This document shows positions 46,710 through 59,439 of a DNA stretch of 64,000 nucleotides, one piece after another. The translations under genes and the position numbers were made by a program. The DNA is from Ascochyta rabiei (lineage: Eukaryota; Ascomycota; Dothideomycetes; Pleosporales; Didymellaceae): the NCBI RefSeq assembly GCF_004011695.2, contig NC_082422.1, forward strand, positions 310,001 to 374,000. The letters run 5' to 3'. Each line of letters starts with the position of its first letter. The stretch's first letter is position 1. The notes under the pieces were generated by a model, which was not told the origin of the DNA, made no database searches, and was given only the letters and a program-made list of their open reading frames with translations.

Positions 46710-48575
46710 ATAACAATATCTTATAAAAATCCTAGTTTAGTGTTTCTCTTAGTTACTACAAGTGATAAAGGCGCAGGAGCATGCCTTGAATAAATAGGCC
46801 TAGACAGAAATTAACACCTATACAGGTTTAAAAGCACTCTCTAGTCTAAGGCAGAAAGTAGGTAGCACTTAATAAAGCTTAAATATAAGGTAGTTATTTA
46901 GGCACTAAAAAAGTTTAGGATGTAGCTATATAGTATACACTTTATTATTAAGACTAACACCTAGATATTAATTACCTAGCTAAATAGGTTGTTATTAGAC
47001 CTTCTAGGCTTAGTTATAAATAGGTAGCTTGCTGCAATTCTACTTTAGGACTTTAAAATACGCTATGTACCAGGAAAGAAGAACATAGTTACAGACACAC
47101 TATTAAGATACCTAAAGCTAGAGGGGTAGGAGAACCTAGACGAACCTAAATCTGACGTTAAAGAGTTTGTTAAAAACCTAATAGCAAATATAGTGTTAGG
47201 TAACTAGGTTAACACAAGGACTACCTAGATTCTAAGACAGGAATACTCTTAGGAATTAGAAGACATTGCTGTTTTTCTACACTCCCTAAAGACCCTAGTT
47301 AGGTTAATTAGAAAAGAGTGTAGGGCTTAGAAGAAGAAAGCTATAAACGTCTTTAAAAGGGACAGCTACTTATTATAAAAAACTTTAAGGAATATTGCTA
47401 TTATGCGTGTAATTAATAATGTAGATATCTAAATAGCAGTTATATAGGACATCTACTAAACTATTAGCAATAGGGGCATAAATACAGTATTCTCTATAGT
47501 CCCTTAATAATACTACTAGCTTAACATGTATAGAAGTATTAAGAGAAAAATCTCTACATATAAGGAGTGCTAACTTAGAGCAACTAAGATTATAAAGGTT
47601 ATACTAACTAGTACCTACTCCTATACGCTGTAGAAGTTAGTTACTATTAACGTTATATATATGCTAATACGCAGAGGCTTCTAGTACCTAGTTATAGCTA
47701 GAGAAAACTTAAGTAGGTAGATAGAGGCAGGAGCACTTTACAATAACAAGTTATTAATAGTAGCAAAGTTCCTATATAAAGACATTATCTGTAGGTAGAG
47801 CACTATAAGCAAACTTATAGTTAATAGCAGGCTAGACTTTACTAAAGTAGTTAAGAGGCTTACTTTAATCTACAGGATTAAGAGGGTACAGGCATCTGCA
47901 CACAACCCTTAAGTAATAGGGAAAGTAGAGGGTAGATATAAACCTATTATTAACGCACTTATAAAGCTTAAGGGGTTATAGGTAGACAACCCCCTAATAG
48001 TGCTCTTAGCTAACAGAATCTCTATATAATCTATAGGATACTTAGCATATTAACTTATTACTAGCTAGAACCTAGTTCTTCTAATTAAACTGTTACTGCT
48101 AACATAGCAAACAGTACTATTCTAGAAGGTTAAAAATAGAGCTTAACTACTTGCAATTAGAGCTATATAGTTAGATCTCTAAGATTAGTTCCTAAAAGAT
48201 GCAGTTAGCACAACTAATTAACTAAGAGCGTTAAAAAAGGAATATTAGGACAATAACAACAAAGTTTAGCATAAGCAGATTAACCCTAGAGACCTAGTTC
48301 TACTGTAGGACTTAGTAGGACAAATTAATATATCTAGAGATAAGAAGTTAAGAAAGAAGTGGCTTAGGCCATACTAAGTGTTACTTAACAGAACACAACT
48401 AGACAGGGGCACCTATTTGCTTAAAGACCTTAACAGAACTAGTATGCTATATATAGTACTTGGGTAGAGAATAAAGAAGTTCTATAAGCGTTTACTAGAG
48501 GATATTTAGTTAGAAGAGAAGGGACTTATAAAGGTATAGAGAGAAGATACCTAAAATTAAAACTATAAGGATATG
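46710..48575 (+). pseudogene. Gypsy element D: RNase H and integrase fragment
   Basis: Starts abruptly at the end of the C 3' LTR inside RNase H (TSDKGAGACLE, then LTLIYR later). It includes LAAILLxDFKIRYVPGKKN and TDTLLRYLK, typical RNase H ends in this fungal gypsy group. Integrase follows to about 48480 (AIMRVINNVD, FSIVP, then NPRDLVLL). It belongs to another gypsy family than A, B and C. Everything upstream of RNase H is missing. It is RIP-inactivated. Confidence 0.75.
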
Positions 48576-49163
48576 TTTTAACAGAGTAGACAAAGCAAGG
48601 CTGCTAAGAGTTTAAGCACCCCTATTCTAGCAAGCAGGGGAAGAGCACCTGCTAATTGTAACTTTCTAAATATTAAAATTTACCCTTAACCTCTTATATA
48701 GTATAAAAGACTGTAATATAAAATATACAATAACTTATCTAACTTAGACTCTAATAATAAGGAATAGCAGTGCAGTCTATAGGACGGACTGCTAAAGATA
48801 GGAAGGTAACGTCCTAGCTGCTAAAGCTACAAGCTAATTAGCACTTGCTAGGTCTTACTAGTTAACTCCTAATTAGCTGAAACTTAACGCTAGCAAAGAT
48901 AACTCAGCCTAGGTACTTACTAAGTACGGAGAAAGGTGCAAGCTAACAGCGTACAACTAAAACAATTGTTTACAAACAATTAATAATTATAGCAAGTAAA
49001 AGTAAGTAAGTATAATAACAAACAGCTAGTAAAAGCGCAGAAGAAAAGCAGGCCCACAGCTGCCTGGGACACTCTTAAAGCAGAGCCACCCTATTACTTC
49101 TATTTCTTCTCCTTACAACATTAACTTGTAACTTCTTAACATCTACTTAACTACACACAAAAA
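48576..49163. other. Unassigned region, possible 3' LTR of D (about 48574-49120)
   Basis: The stretch from TGTTTTAACAGAG (48574) to CTCCTTACAACA (49120) begins TG and ends CA and contains a TATA-like TTATATAGTATAAAAG. That would fit an LTR, but no second copy is present in the window to confirm it. It retains more CA/TG than the neighbours (for example GCCCACAGCTGCCTGGGACA at about 49051-49070). Confidence 0.3.
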
Positions 49164-51559
49164 TTTACAATATTACAGCAACAGGCAATTGTACAGAAAG
49201 AGCTAGAACTAGTAGAAGGGGTAGTGCAGTAGTTATTAGTTTTAAAGGCTATTAAGAGTAAGGACATTACTAAGGTTGCTAATATCCTAATGCTATACAT
49301 AGAGGGATCTACAGTTAGCTAGTTTATAATAGAGATTACTTAAGGAGAGCTACAGGCACAGAGGGAAAGGCTTAACTTCTAGATAAGTGCAGCAGTTACT
49401 AAGTTTAACAAATTAGCAGCTATAATACACTTAATATCAGACATTATCTAGTAAACTCTAAACCTGGTTACACAATATAGAGGCATAAACAACTTTAATA
49501 GTTAATACCTAGCAATCTAATTAGTAACAGACTACAACTAGAGGAAAATAACAGAAATAGCATAAGCTATAAAATACATCAGCAAAAATAAGGATAGCAA
49601 AAATATTCTAGTAAACGTAGTAACACTATACTACCTACAGTCTCATTAGAGGATATAATACTTAACTTAATTATATACTATATCTGCTAAGTTAACACTA
49701 ACAACCTTACTAAGTTTATTAACTTAGTAATTTACTAACGCCTATCTATGCTATAAAAGAAGAAGGATAAGTTATGTAACTTAAGTAACTAGAATACAGT
49801 CTACTAAGCCCTTAACATACTCTATTAGGACACAATAAACTTTATTACGCACCTAAATAATAAGAACAACCTACTTATTATAGAGGTAAAAGCACTAGGT
49901 AAAGGCGTACTAAAGCTAAAAGCAGCAGAGTAGGATATGTGCCTAATTAGGGACCTAACTTTAAAAACATACTAATAGTAGATGTAAGCACTTACACTGT
50001 ATAAGACCTAACTACTAGCACTAATCTTTAACCTAAAAGGTGTTAGGACACCCTACTTGCTAAAAGAGAGAATTACCTAGGAGTAGGCAGTATTAAATAA
50101 TATAATGTTTAGCTCTAGGAACTTCCTTATACTAATATAAGCAGCGCTAGAGTATATTCTTAATAGAGTTTAGACACTAGCCCCTTTAGCATTAGTATCT
50201 AGATTATAGTTGCTTACTAAACTAGCTATAAGCATAAGGACCGCAGGCTAATTAAGTGTTTCCCTAGGAGGAATATCCCTTACTCTAACAAGGCTATAGA
50301 CTAATACTAAGCTATTTCTAACAGGTAATAAATTCCCTAACAATATTATTAAGAATATTAAACAAGAATATTAAAGAAAGCTGTTGTCTGCAACACCTAA
50401 CAACCTTAACTAGATAGCCTTCAAGTTAGGTATTAATAAATTAGGAAAGCAGTGCTGTATAATAGATGCAATTTGTAAGGACTAACAGTCTAGAGGAACG
50501 CAATTTAGCTCTGTTACTTTAGTGCTAGAGGACTATTAAACTAGAGAACAATTGTTAATTAGGCTATTAGAATTTATATTAATATAAGACGTTACATGCC
50601 CTAAAGTTAACTACCTATTAATATTAGACGTTTAGTCTATACAGAAAGACGCAGAGATTAGTAAAGACGTAATAAATAATATCTAGGATAGCGCTAAGTA
50701 CAAATGCACTAATATCTAATCTGCCTTTATTCTCCTCTGCATAAAGATTAGTTAGAAGCTCCTTAAAGATCTAGAGTGTGTAAAGCTTCTAGATGCATAG
50801 GTCTAAGAGTACTGTAAGGAAGGGGAAACTTAAAAGAAGAGAGGTGCTAGTAGAAGAATAATTACCTACTACACAGTTAAGCTGTTATAAGTTTACTTTA
50901 CTTATTCCTAGTATACTGCTAGTACACTTAGCTTACTAGTCTGCACTTTTAATACTACTATAATATCTAACCTGCTTATATGAATGCATAAGAATAAGAC
51001 TAGCTAGGGGAAGTAGAGGAGTAACCTAAAAACTATGAACCTGTTTTAAGAACAGCTCTGCGCATTAAACACAATAGATAGTCTACAGTCCTATTAATTC
51101 TGCCTAGTTCCTATAGTACTTAACCTTAACTAGAGCAACTTTATCTCTAGGCACCTATCTTAATAATTTTAAGCTAAGGCAGACAGTCTAAACTAGAAGG
51201 GCACTATTATATTCTCTGTGTTTGTCTCTATATTTTAAAACAACCTAGAACTTAAGAAGATATTAGATAAATACTTTAAAATATATAACTATTATACTTA
51301 TATAAAGCATAGTAAAAGCAACCTAGAGTAGTGTAGAATTATGTACTACTCTGTTATCTAACAGCTAGTAAGGGGTGATCTGCAGTACTAGCTTTACTAT
51401 ACAGTACTCTGTTAATAAACTAACTTAATCTCCTACCTATACTACACTAAATACACTAAGCCTAGAGATTAGATGTTCTTTAAGCACGTAGATTGCAACC
51501 TCTATAACACTATAGAGTTAGGTAGAGGAATAGACATAATATAAGGCTTAGTATCCTTT

Positions 51560-51727
51560 TGTTAAATGAAAGGTATCGGAGAAATGGGTTAGGCGATATA
51601 CCTGCCAAGAAACTGTGCAGGGGCCCCCACCAGAACCTAGATAAGACGAAAATCACCCTTACATAGAACAAGAACAGATTATTAATACATTATTATTAAC
51701 TTATTACTATTACTATCTAATCAAACA
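51560..51727 (+). repeat. 5' LTR of E (168 bp)
   Basis: Starts TGTTAAATGAAAGG and ends CTAATCAAACA. The first half is unmutated and the second half RIP-mutated. Confidence 0.92.
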
Positions 51728-51889
51728 ATTAAGAGTCTTACTACTGCTATAATAAGCGCCAACAACAAGCAAAATAGCAACTAGCCAAAGCTAGAGGGAC
51801 GCAACAGTTATTCTTATTAACTTAAGAAAATAGATCCCCTAGTATTGCTAACTTAAGATGTAATGCAAAGCTCTAGAAATCTGGGATAT

Positions 51890-54800
51890 TATAGACCTAG
51901 AAGGCAACACCTAACTACGCGCAAAGCCTATTAAACTACAACCTCTACTTATCTTAGAATACAAACTAGCCTCTGCTCTAAGGAGCACTTAGGCATCCTC
52001 CTTAATATAAAATATAAGGGGCAATACACGCGCAACTACATAAGAATTAATTAACCCTATTAATACCTTTATAGCAACAACTAATACCCTAATACAATAC
52101 TTAGAACTCTTAGTAGAAGGAAAGGAAGCATACAACAGCAACGCGTAAGAATTTAAAATAATTTTTAACTTATATTAAATAGGCAAGTAAACCTACTAAG
52201 ATAGATAGAAATATATAGCTATAATAATAAAATACTTAAATACTATAGTTACCCCTTATCTATAAGTAAGCTGCTTTAACAAACACAGCACCCTACAGAC
52301 CTAGATTATAAATGTCTAGGCAGCAGTAGGAGTAGATCTTAATAATAAGATTAGAAGGGTATAAGAAAGGTACTATAAAGCACTAAAGCCTATAAGAGTC
52401 CTATAAAATTAGGAACTATAGCTTAGTAAATATAACTAAGCTTTAACTTACGCAGAAGCCCTTAAAATAGGGGATATAATATAGAGCAAGCTAGTTATAG
52501 ATAACTTCCTAAAAGTAGTCTTAAAGATTGCCCTAGTATAGATAGCAATATTTACTAGTACAGGAAGCAACTAAAGTAATATAGAAAGAAGACAGATAAT
52601 AAAACTCTTCTATAAGCATATACGCCTAGCCTATCTAATATAAGGTAGAATAAAAAGTATCTTTATAATAGATAGTAGAGCGTTTACAGTAAGCAGTAAA
52701 TCTAACTTAAACACACAGAGGGATGCCTTAAGTATGCAAATTAGAGCGCTATCCGCAGCCCTAAACTAAAGGTAATTAAAGCGCAAAATAAATGCGTCTA
52801 GTAATAAGTCTAAGCAATTCTAAAGAAGGAATATAGTAGAAGCTGTAGACATATGTCTAGCTTGCAAGCAGCGCTATAACATTAGTAACTGTTACTATAT
52901 TAATAATATTTTAGAAACCCCTAAGTAGTTTAAACTAAATTAAAATATTATAAAGCTAGTACAGTATAAACTTTAATATAAGCTAAACTAATAAAGAACA
53001 GTAAATAAAATAAATACTAGTCTAAAGCAACCCTACCTAGCAACAAAAAACTCTTAATTAATTACTCTACACACTAAGACGTCTTAAACACTAGACAAGA
53101 TTATTAAGTAACTAGATAGCTAAGAAATTGCTTAGGTTAATAAAGGTAGTATAAAAGCAGCATGTAGCGTAAGCAATTAAGGATATCTTTTAAAGAAGGT
53201 ATTTCTCCTAGATTCTAGCTTGACTACGCATATCTGTAATAACCTCTTAGGACTTAGAGACGTATACCAGCTAGCAATAGAAGATTATATCTAGACTAGG
53301 AACTCTAAGGTCTAGATATAAGGATATAGTACTATTAATATATTAGCAGAGGGATCTTAAGGCTAATAAGTACTATACTTGGACAATGTCGCGTAGTGCC
53401 TAGATTTCCTCTGCAACCTAGTATTATTTAGGCTACTCTAAAGACAAGGAATATAGTAGGATAACTAAGAAGATCTAACAATGCTATATTAAAGAAACAG
53501 TAACACTATAGCTATCCTAACAGGAAGCTTTAGATAGTATGTTATTAAACTACTAAATATAGCTATAGTAGCACTCTATATGCGTATAAATTATAACAGA
53601 AGATTACTATAGAAAGTAACAGCTATAATATAGCATAAGAGGCTTAGACATCTAGAAATATCTGTAATTAAGCACCTTATGCTTTAATCTAAGGGGGTAA
53701 AGATTAAAGGTATTATAACAGTGTAATATAAATATATAGTTATTTAAAATTAAAGTATTAAATATAAAGAACCCTATAATTAAATAACAAAGGCCTAGGT
53801 AAACAAATAGCTATAGACTTCTATAAATATAAAGTAGGAAGCTTTAATAAGGAAAAGAGTCAAATGCCTATTACCTGCTAACACTCTTAGTACGTGTAGG
53901 ACTTCTACGTTAAGGACAACAGGCCTGTAAGATCTATTATCTATCTACTTAGGATCTTTGTCTAGTTCTTAAAGAAACAGTTTAACATTACAGTTAAGGT
54001 AATTAAGACAGATAATAAAATTATTATAGTTAAATAAGAGGTTACGAGATAGTGCACGTCCCTCTTAATAAGACTTAAGCCTTCTGCTCTAGACACATAA
54101 GCTTAAAGTAGAGAAGCTAAACACTTAGGGGGTGTAATAAAAGAGAAGGTACACACAATTTAACTAGACGCACATCTAATATAGGAACTCTAGCTAGAAA
54201 TTACTAGAGCAGTAGTATACCTATACAATTAGACACTAAATTATCTAAATAAGTAGAGATTACTGTACAAAATATTCTTTATGCGCATAGCTACTATAAA
54301 TAGCATAGTTACTAGACCTTAAAAACTAAACTAGGCTTACTTAAGAGCATACAGATGCAAAGCATTTACTATAACTAATAACACTTATTAAAGAAAATTA
54401 AGGCTATAAAGACTAGACCTAAAGGTATAGATTGGATACTTAGTAGGATACCAGTCTACTAACATATACTAAATCTAGGTCCTATTAATAGCTAAAGTAA
54501 TTAGTAGCTGCAATGTAGTTTTTAATAAAGAAACAATATTCAACAGTAAATAGAGGATATTATAGATAACCTTTTGTATAATATGTTAGAGGAAATTATA
54601 ACATAGATTAGTATAGATAAACTTCTAGCTATATAGAGCTATATATCTAAAACTAAAACGTTCTATAAGAATAAGATAACGTAGGAGAACACTCTGCGTG
54701 CTAAACAACCCTAATATTACTAAGGCAGGAAGATTGTAGAGGCATACCTAACGCCTCTACTAACTCCTCTACTAGCAGTATTCCTAACTAAATAGATAAG

Positions 54801-56600
54801 CTATAATAAGACAACAGACTAACTTAAACAAGACTAAGGAACGTCTGTAACAACGCTGTAGGCAGCTCTATTTATAGCAGGCACTAAGGTAGAACACCTT
54901 AGTTAACATAAAGGAAAACCGTTTAATAAAGCTTAATTAAAGAGGATTATAGCAAAGGGAATTAAGCTGTATTAGAATAAACTTCTACTATTACCTACAG
55001 CATACTTAAAGCTAGAAGAGCACCTTCTCTATAAGATGTTTAAATAAGTAGAAAATAAACACCTATAAAGCTACAAACAAATAGAGTTATAGACTAAAGT
55101 TCTAGTAGCTCTAGTTTAGGAGTTTAGATAATAAATACTTAAGTATATATAGGTCTATACATATATGTTTAATAAACACTACTACCTTAATAAGTATAAA
55201 GTAAGGCTTATAGTTAGAAGAGACTAATAAAATAATATTATGTTATAAGACATATATACAGTAACACTTACAGGCTAATTACTTAGAATACTAATAGCAA
55301 TTACTGCAAAATATAATCTTAAACTAAAATAATAGGATATTATAAATATGTTTATTTATACAGCTATTAACTACAAAATATACATAAGGATACTAAGAGG
55401 ATACTAGAAGACAGGCACCTTACTAAAGGTACAGAAAGCCCTATATAGACTCTGTATCTCCCCTCTACTATAGCAGAAGGAATTTACAGCAATATTAGCT
55501 AGAATTAGATTTAAATAAGTACTATAAGAGCTATGCTGTATAATTAAGGATAGAATAATTATCTTCTTCTATGTAGACAATATTATAATTATATACTACC
55601 TAAAGCACAAATAAGAGGTAGATAATGCTATTAAACAGATACAGGAGGAATACCTGTGCACTAGAGGAGACAACCTTTAATAGTTCCTTAGTGTAGAAGT
55701 CTAACGTAATAGATAGTAATAGATAATTTAATTATTATAAGCTGCATACGTTAATAAGATTAGTTAATTAGTAACTGGACAGGACGTAAGGCCTAATACG
55801 CTAATATCTAGAATTAAACTTAAGCCTAAGAACAGTCTAGCTAAACTACTAGAGATTAATTAATATTAGCAAAAGATTAGATCTCTATTGTTTGCAGTAG
55901 TAACTACTTAACCTAATATAGTGTTTGCTACGTTGCAACCTACACGCTTTTTAGTTAACCTAAGTAATAAGCACTAAGATGCTGCTAACTAAGTTCTTCT
56001 GTACCTATAGAAGATAAGAAATCTGTTACTTTACTTTAGATAGGGTAAAGGACTTAAAGTTATAAGCAACGTATTATTTGCTAACAACACTATAGACTAG
56101 AAGAGTTCCTAAGGATACGCTATTAAGCTATTTAGAGGACTTATTACCTAGAGAGCAAATAAACAAGATACTGTTACAACGTTAACCACTAAGGCCAAGC
56201 TCCTAGCACTGTCTTAAGTAGCTAAGGAAGTAATATTTACCTCTTAACTATTAAAAGAGCTTTAGGTAACCCTAAGTAATCCTATAAATATAATTAAATG
56301 TAATAATATACAGATAATACGTCTAGTTACTATAGAAATTACTAAGATATAAACTAAACTTTAGTATATTAATATACACAACTACTAGTTATAATAAGAA
56401 GTTAACTGCAAAATAATTTAAGTAGAATATATCCTATCTAATAATATAATTGCAGATAGATTTATAAAGGTGTTACTAATTAGTAAATAGGCTAGCTTTC
56501 TTAATTAGTTAGGACCTATTAAGGGCTAGAAGGGTATATTAAGGGATATCCTGCTTAAGAAGATATAAGAGTAACTAGAGGACCTTATATTAAAGAGTTA
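51890..56600 (+). pseudogene. E gag-pol pseudogene (copia)
   Basis: Order typical of copia: gag (about 51900-53000), protease near 53203 (FLLDSSLTTHICNN, family DSGA), and GAG-pre-integrase near 53610. Integrase is at about 53850-54540 (VIKTDNKIIIV, TRAVVYLYNxTLNYL). Reverse transcriptase is at about 54960-55700 (LIVRRD, TLLKVQKALYRLCISP, FFYVDNIIIIYY where YVDD has lost its second Asp). RNase H reaches about 56520. It is full of TAG/TAA at Gln/Trp codons. Confidence 0.88.
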
Positions 56601-56648
56601 ATTAACTAGTTGACGCAGCTTATAATAGGATTCTAAGCTAAAGGGGTG

Positions 56649-56816
56649 TGTTAAATAAAAGGTATTAGAGAAATAGGTTAGGTAATATACCTGCTAAGAA
56701 ACTGTGCAGGGGCCCCTACTAGAACCTAGATAAGACGAAAATCACCCTGACATAGAACAAGAACAGAGCATCAATACATCATTATCAACTCATTACAATT
56801 ACCATCCAATCTAACA
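56649..56816 (+). repeat. 3' LTR of E (168 bp)
   Basis: Pairs with 51560-51727. The first half is RIP-mutated (TGTTAAATAAAAGG) and the last half unmutated (ACCATCCAATCTAACA). Confidence 0.92.
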
Positions 56817-57898
56817 CCTTTAATAATAAGGATAAAGATAACTACACTATTACTCTAGAAGGCTTCTATAATTTAGTTCTAGAATACTTAGCTTAGTAGA
56901 AAGATAACAGAATTAAGTAATATAATAGTTATATTAAAGGGTAGGTAGATACAGTTAACTACCCTAAGTTAGTATAAGACGTAGTAGATGCTAAGTAGAA
57001 GAAGTACCCCTACAAGTATAGGGACGTTAGGATCTTCTACCTAGCACTGCTATATAGCTCTACTAGACTATCTATAATAAAACGCTAAACTATACTTTCT
57101 TAGTACGTGCTAGTTATAGAGGACAGATAAACTATAGAGATTGTAGAGATAGAATTATATAAGGACATTGCTAGTTCTTATTAGATGCTTACGCTAGGAC
57201 CCTTATTACTGTTAGGTTATTTAAACAAGTATAGTAGTGCTCCCTATACTTTCCTAGCAGACATAGCCCTAGCTTTCTCCTCCTAGATCTCTAAAGCTAT
57301 CTATTGTTAGGCTTAGTATAACTCTTACTTAGTCTAGCAAGAGATACTCTATATTTTTAGTCTTTATAATAAGGAGCTTATAAAGTTTCTTTAGAAGAGT
57401 AGGGATAATAACATTGCTATAGTAAAGAGGCACTAGCAGTAGGTAAAGATGTCTAAGAAACACTGCTTTAGGGCTAATAAAGAGTTAGGTATCCCTAATT
57501 ATTCCTTCTTTACTAACAATAGAGTAGTACTAGAATATAAGAAAGGATAGGAGTTATAGGACAGACAGCATACATAGAGGGGTGCTCTAGATAAGTTATT
57601 TAACAGTCTAACTGTTAAAGTAACAGAGGCTACTACCTAGATAACACACGAATTAGGCAGTGCCTTAGACTAGGGTTTATTAAGACACGTCCTAGACTCT
57701 CCTACCCCTAAGCTATTAGGAGGCTCTAGTTAACAACCTACTTAGGAAACTAGGGCCTTAACAAGATTGCAGAAACAGGGAGGTAGTAAGGGAAAAGAAC
57801 AAGCAGAGTAATAAGGGGGGGTTGGTGATTAGTTTAGAGTTTTAGTTTTAACTTAGTTTATTTACTTAATAGGGCTAAGCTCTTAAGGGGGGGAGGTT

Positions 57899-58086
57899 TG
57901 TGCTAGTATATACAGTAACTTCTTTAGTAAGAACTAGGATACCTAGCTAGTGTACGTAATCTGGCCAGCAGAAAGGTATAAGAGGCCTTAACAGGAACTA
58001 TTAAGTCATAACACCTACGACAACAACTAGAAACACTTACTTATAGAATTTAATTACCGTATTACCTGTCTCTCTAACCCTTAACA
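57899..58086 (-). repeat. Probable 3' LTR of H (188 bp)
   Basis: On the minus strand it begins TGTTAAGGGTTAG and ends ACTAGCACA, matching the TGTTA...CA ends of the other LTR families here. Only one copy is in the window. It could instead be a plus-strand LTR next to the G-rich tract at 57885-57896. Confidence 0.45.
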
Positions 58087-58329
58087 ATGATAATAATAAG
58101 TATCCTTCCTAATGTGCCTGCTAACAAGATGCTTTAATACTTATACTGGAACAGTATATGCAGAGGTACGTTTCTAACTTCTAGTTTTATTACTCTCTCT
58201 GCCTATCTGTCTAGGGGTGGAAAGCTATACTTAATTAGTGGTTGATTTTAAGGTAGTAGCATATATTAGACTAGAAATAGCTAGTAAATACTAAACCTTA
58301 ATCTAACAACAACGTATCTGTTAGTTCTT

Positions 58330-58830
58330 CCTTTAAAAAGCTCTGCTCTATAAGCAGCTTAGCTAGGCGCTAGGCAGTTATTATCTTAGTGCAGGGTAGG
58401 TACTAGACGTACTTACTAAAGTAGTCTATAAGGACTAGTATAGAGTTATACTTATTCCCCTTAGCATCTATTAACTTCAGCAGGTCTGTTACAAAGTTAA
58501 GGGAGAAGTGCTGCTAGGCTGTATTTAGTACTAGTAATAGTGTAAGTAATCCCTATAGCTTATACCTTCTAATCTTATATAGTTAGTATATAGAACACCT
58601 TTAGATATACTTATATATATCCTTTATTAGTTACAGCTAGTAGTACTTTCTCTTAAGTACTTAAGCAGTCTTATCTATACTGTAGTAACCTCTTATAGGG
58701 TTATTATAATTCCTTAAAAGGATAGTTTAGCGCAGTGTAATATTGTTAGAAATCTAAACTTTCCTACTTCTGCGTAAGGTCCTACTAGGGTTAACCTTCT
58801 AGTAGTGTTATCCCTTCTTTGCTCTGCTGT
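58330..58830 (-). pseudogene. H integrase pseudogene
   Basis: The minus strand reads RYYSIDKTAxVLKRKYYxL, then SLNFVTDLLKLIDAKGNKYN and SILVLIDYFSKYVxYLPCTK. These are the zinc-binding and catalytic-core signatures of gypsy integrases, with RIP-type losses. Confidence 0.8.
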
Positions 58831-59439
58831 CTGTCTAGGTTGTTAATAACTAGTTTACAGGGTATGCTGCGTCCTATTACTAGACCTACTTAACAAAATC
58901 TATTAGGAGTTTTAGGGTTTCTAAGGCGTAAGTAGAATCTTCCTGTGTAGCTTTGTTTGTAAGGTATGTCGGGGTACTAACTCTGTTATCTAGGCTATAA
59001 AGGAGAGCTTCTGCAACATTAAAGTCTAGTCCCCTAGCTTTAGTGTCTTAGGATTAACTCTAGCTCTAATAGCTATTTAATAGAGGGTTAAGAGCTAGGG
59101 AAGACAAGTCTCTAAGGCTAATTTAATATTAGCCTAGACCTAGTTTACTAAATAGTTGTTTAGCTATTAACAGCTAGACTCTCTTAGCGTTATTAGCAAA
59201 CTACATATAGGTTCCTGCTAAGAAACAGATATATAGATCTGCTTTAGCTAGCTATAGGTAACCTAGGACTAGGTTATACCTAACAAATAATGTAGACTAG
59301 AACATTGTTAGTCTAACTGTCTTTGCTACCCTATTACTATTGTAGCAAACTATTGTTAGTTAGTACTAATTAATTAATAGGAGTTCCTTCTTGTTAATAA
59401 CTACTGCTGTGGGTCGTAGGTCGTTTCTAGTTAGCGTTA

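Larger units (their letters stand above)
51560..56816 (+). mobile_element. Ty1/copia retrotransposon, copy E
   Basis: A 5.26 kb element with 168-bp LTRs and a perfect 5-bp target duplication CCTTT (51555-51559 and 56817-56821). A purine tract (TAAGCTAAAGGGGTG) precedes the 3' LTR. Same family as E' in opposite orientation. It is inserted in the oxygenase-like part of frame G. Confidence 0.93.
49164..57811 (+). pseudogene. G: large decayed reading frame with 2OG-Fe(II) oxygenase-like motifs, split by element E
   Basis: Pieces 49164-51559 and 56822-57811 join in frame across E and give about 1,128 codons, stopping at TAA 57809-57811. Interruptions are nearly all TAG/TAA at likely Gln/Trp sites, and one frame change is needed near 49,650. 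The N-terminal 800 residues are helical and unrecognised (ILMLYIEGS, VTLYYLQSH, FSSVTLVLEDY, LLIRLLEFIL). Near 51480 the frame reads MFFKHVDCNLYN, an intact H-x-D. About 105 residues later it reads RIFYLALLYSST, where reversal of RIP-type changes would give two His and two Pro, followed by an Arg about 10 residues on (IIKRxTILSxYVLV). This order, HxD...H...R, is that of Fe(II)/2-oxoglutarate oxygenases. The C-terminus is Gln/Lys-rich. No gag, RT or integrase is seen. It could be a multicopy host gene or an accessory transposon protein. Confidence 0.5.
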
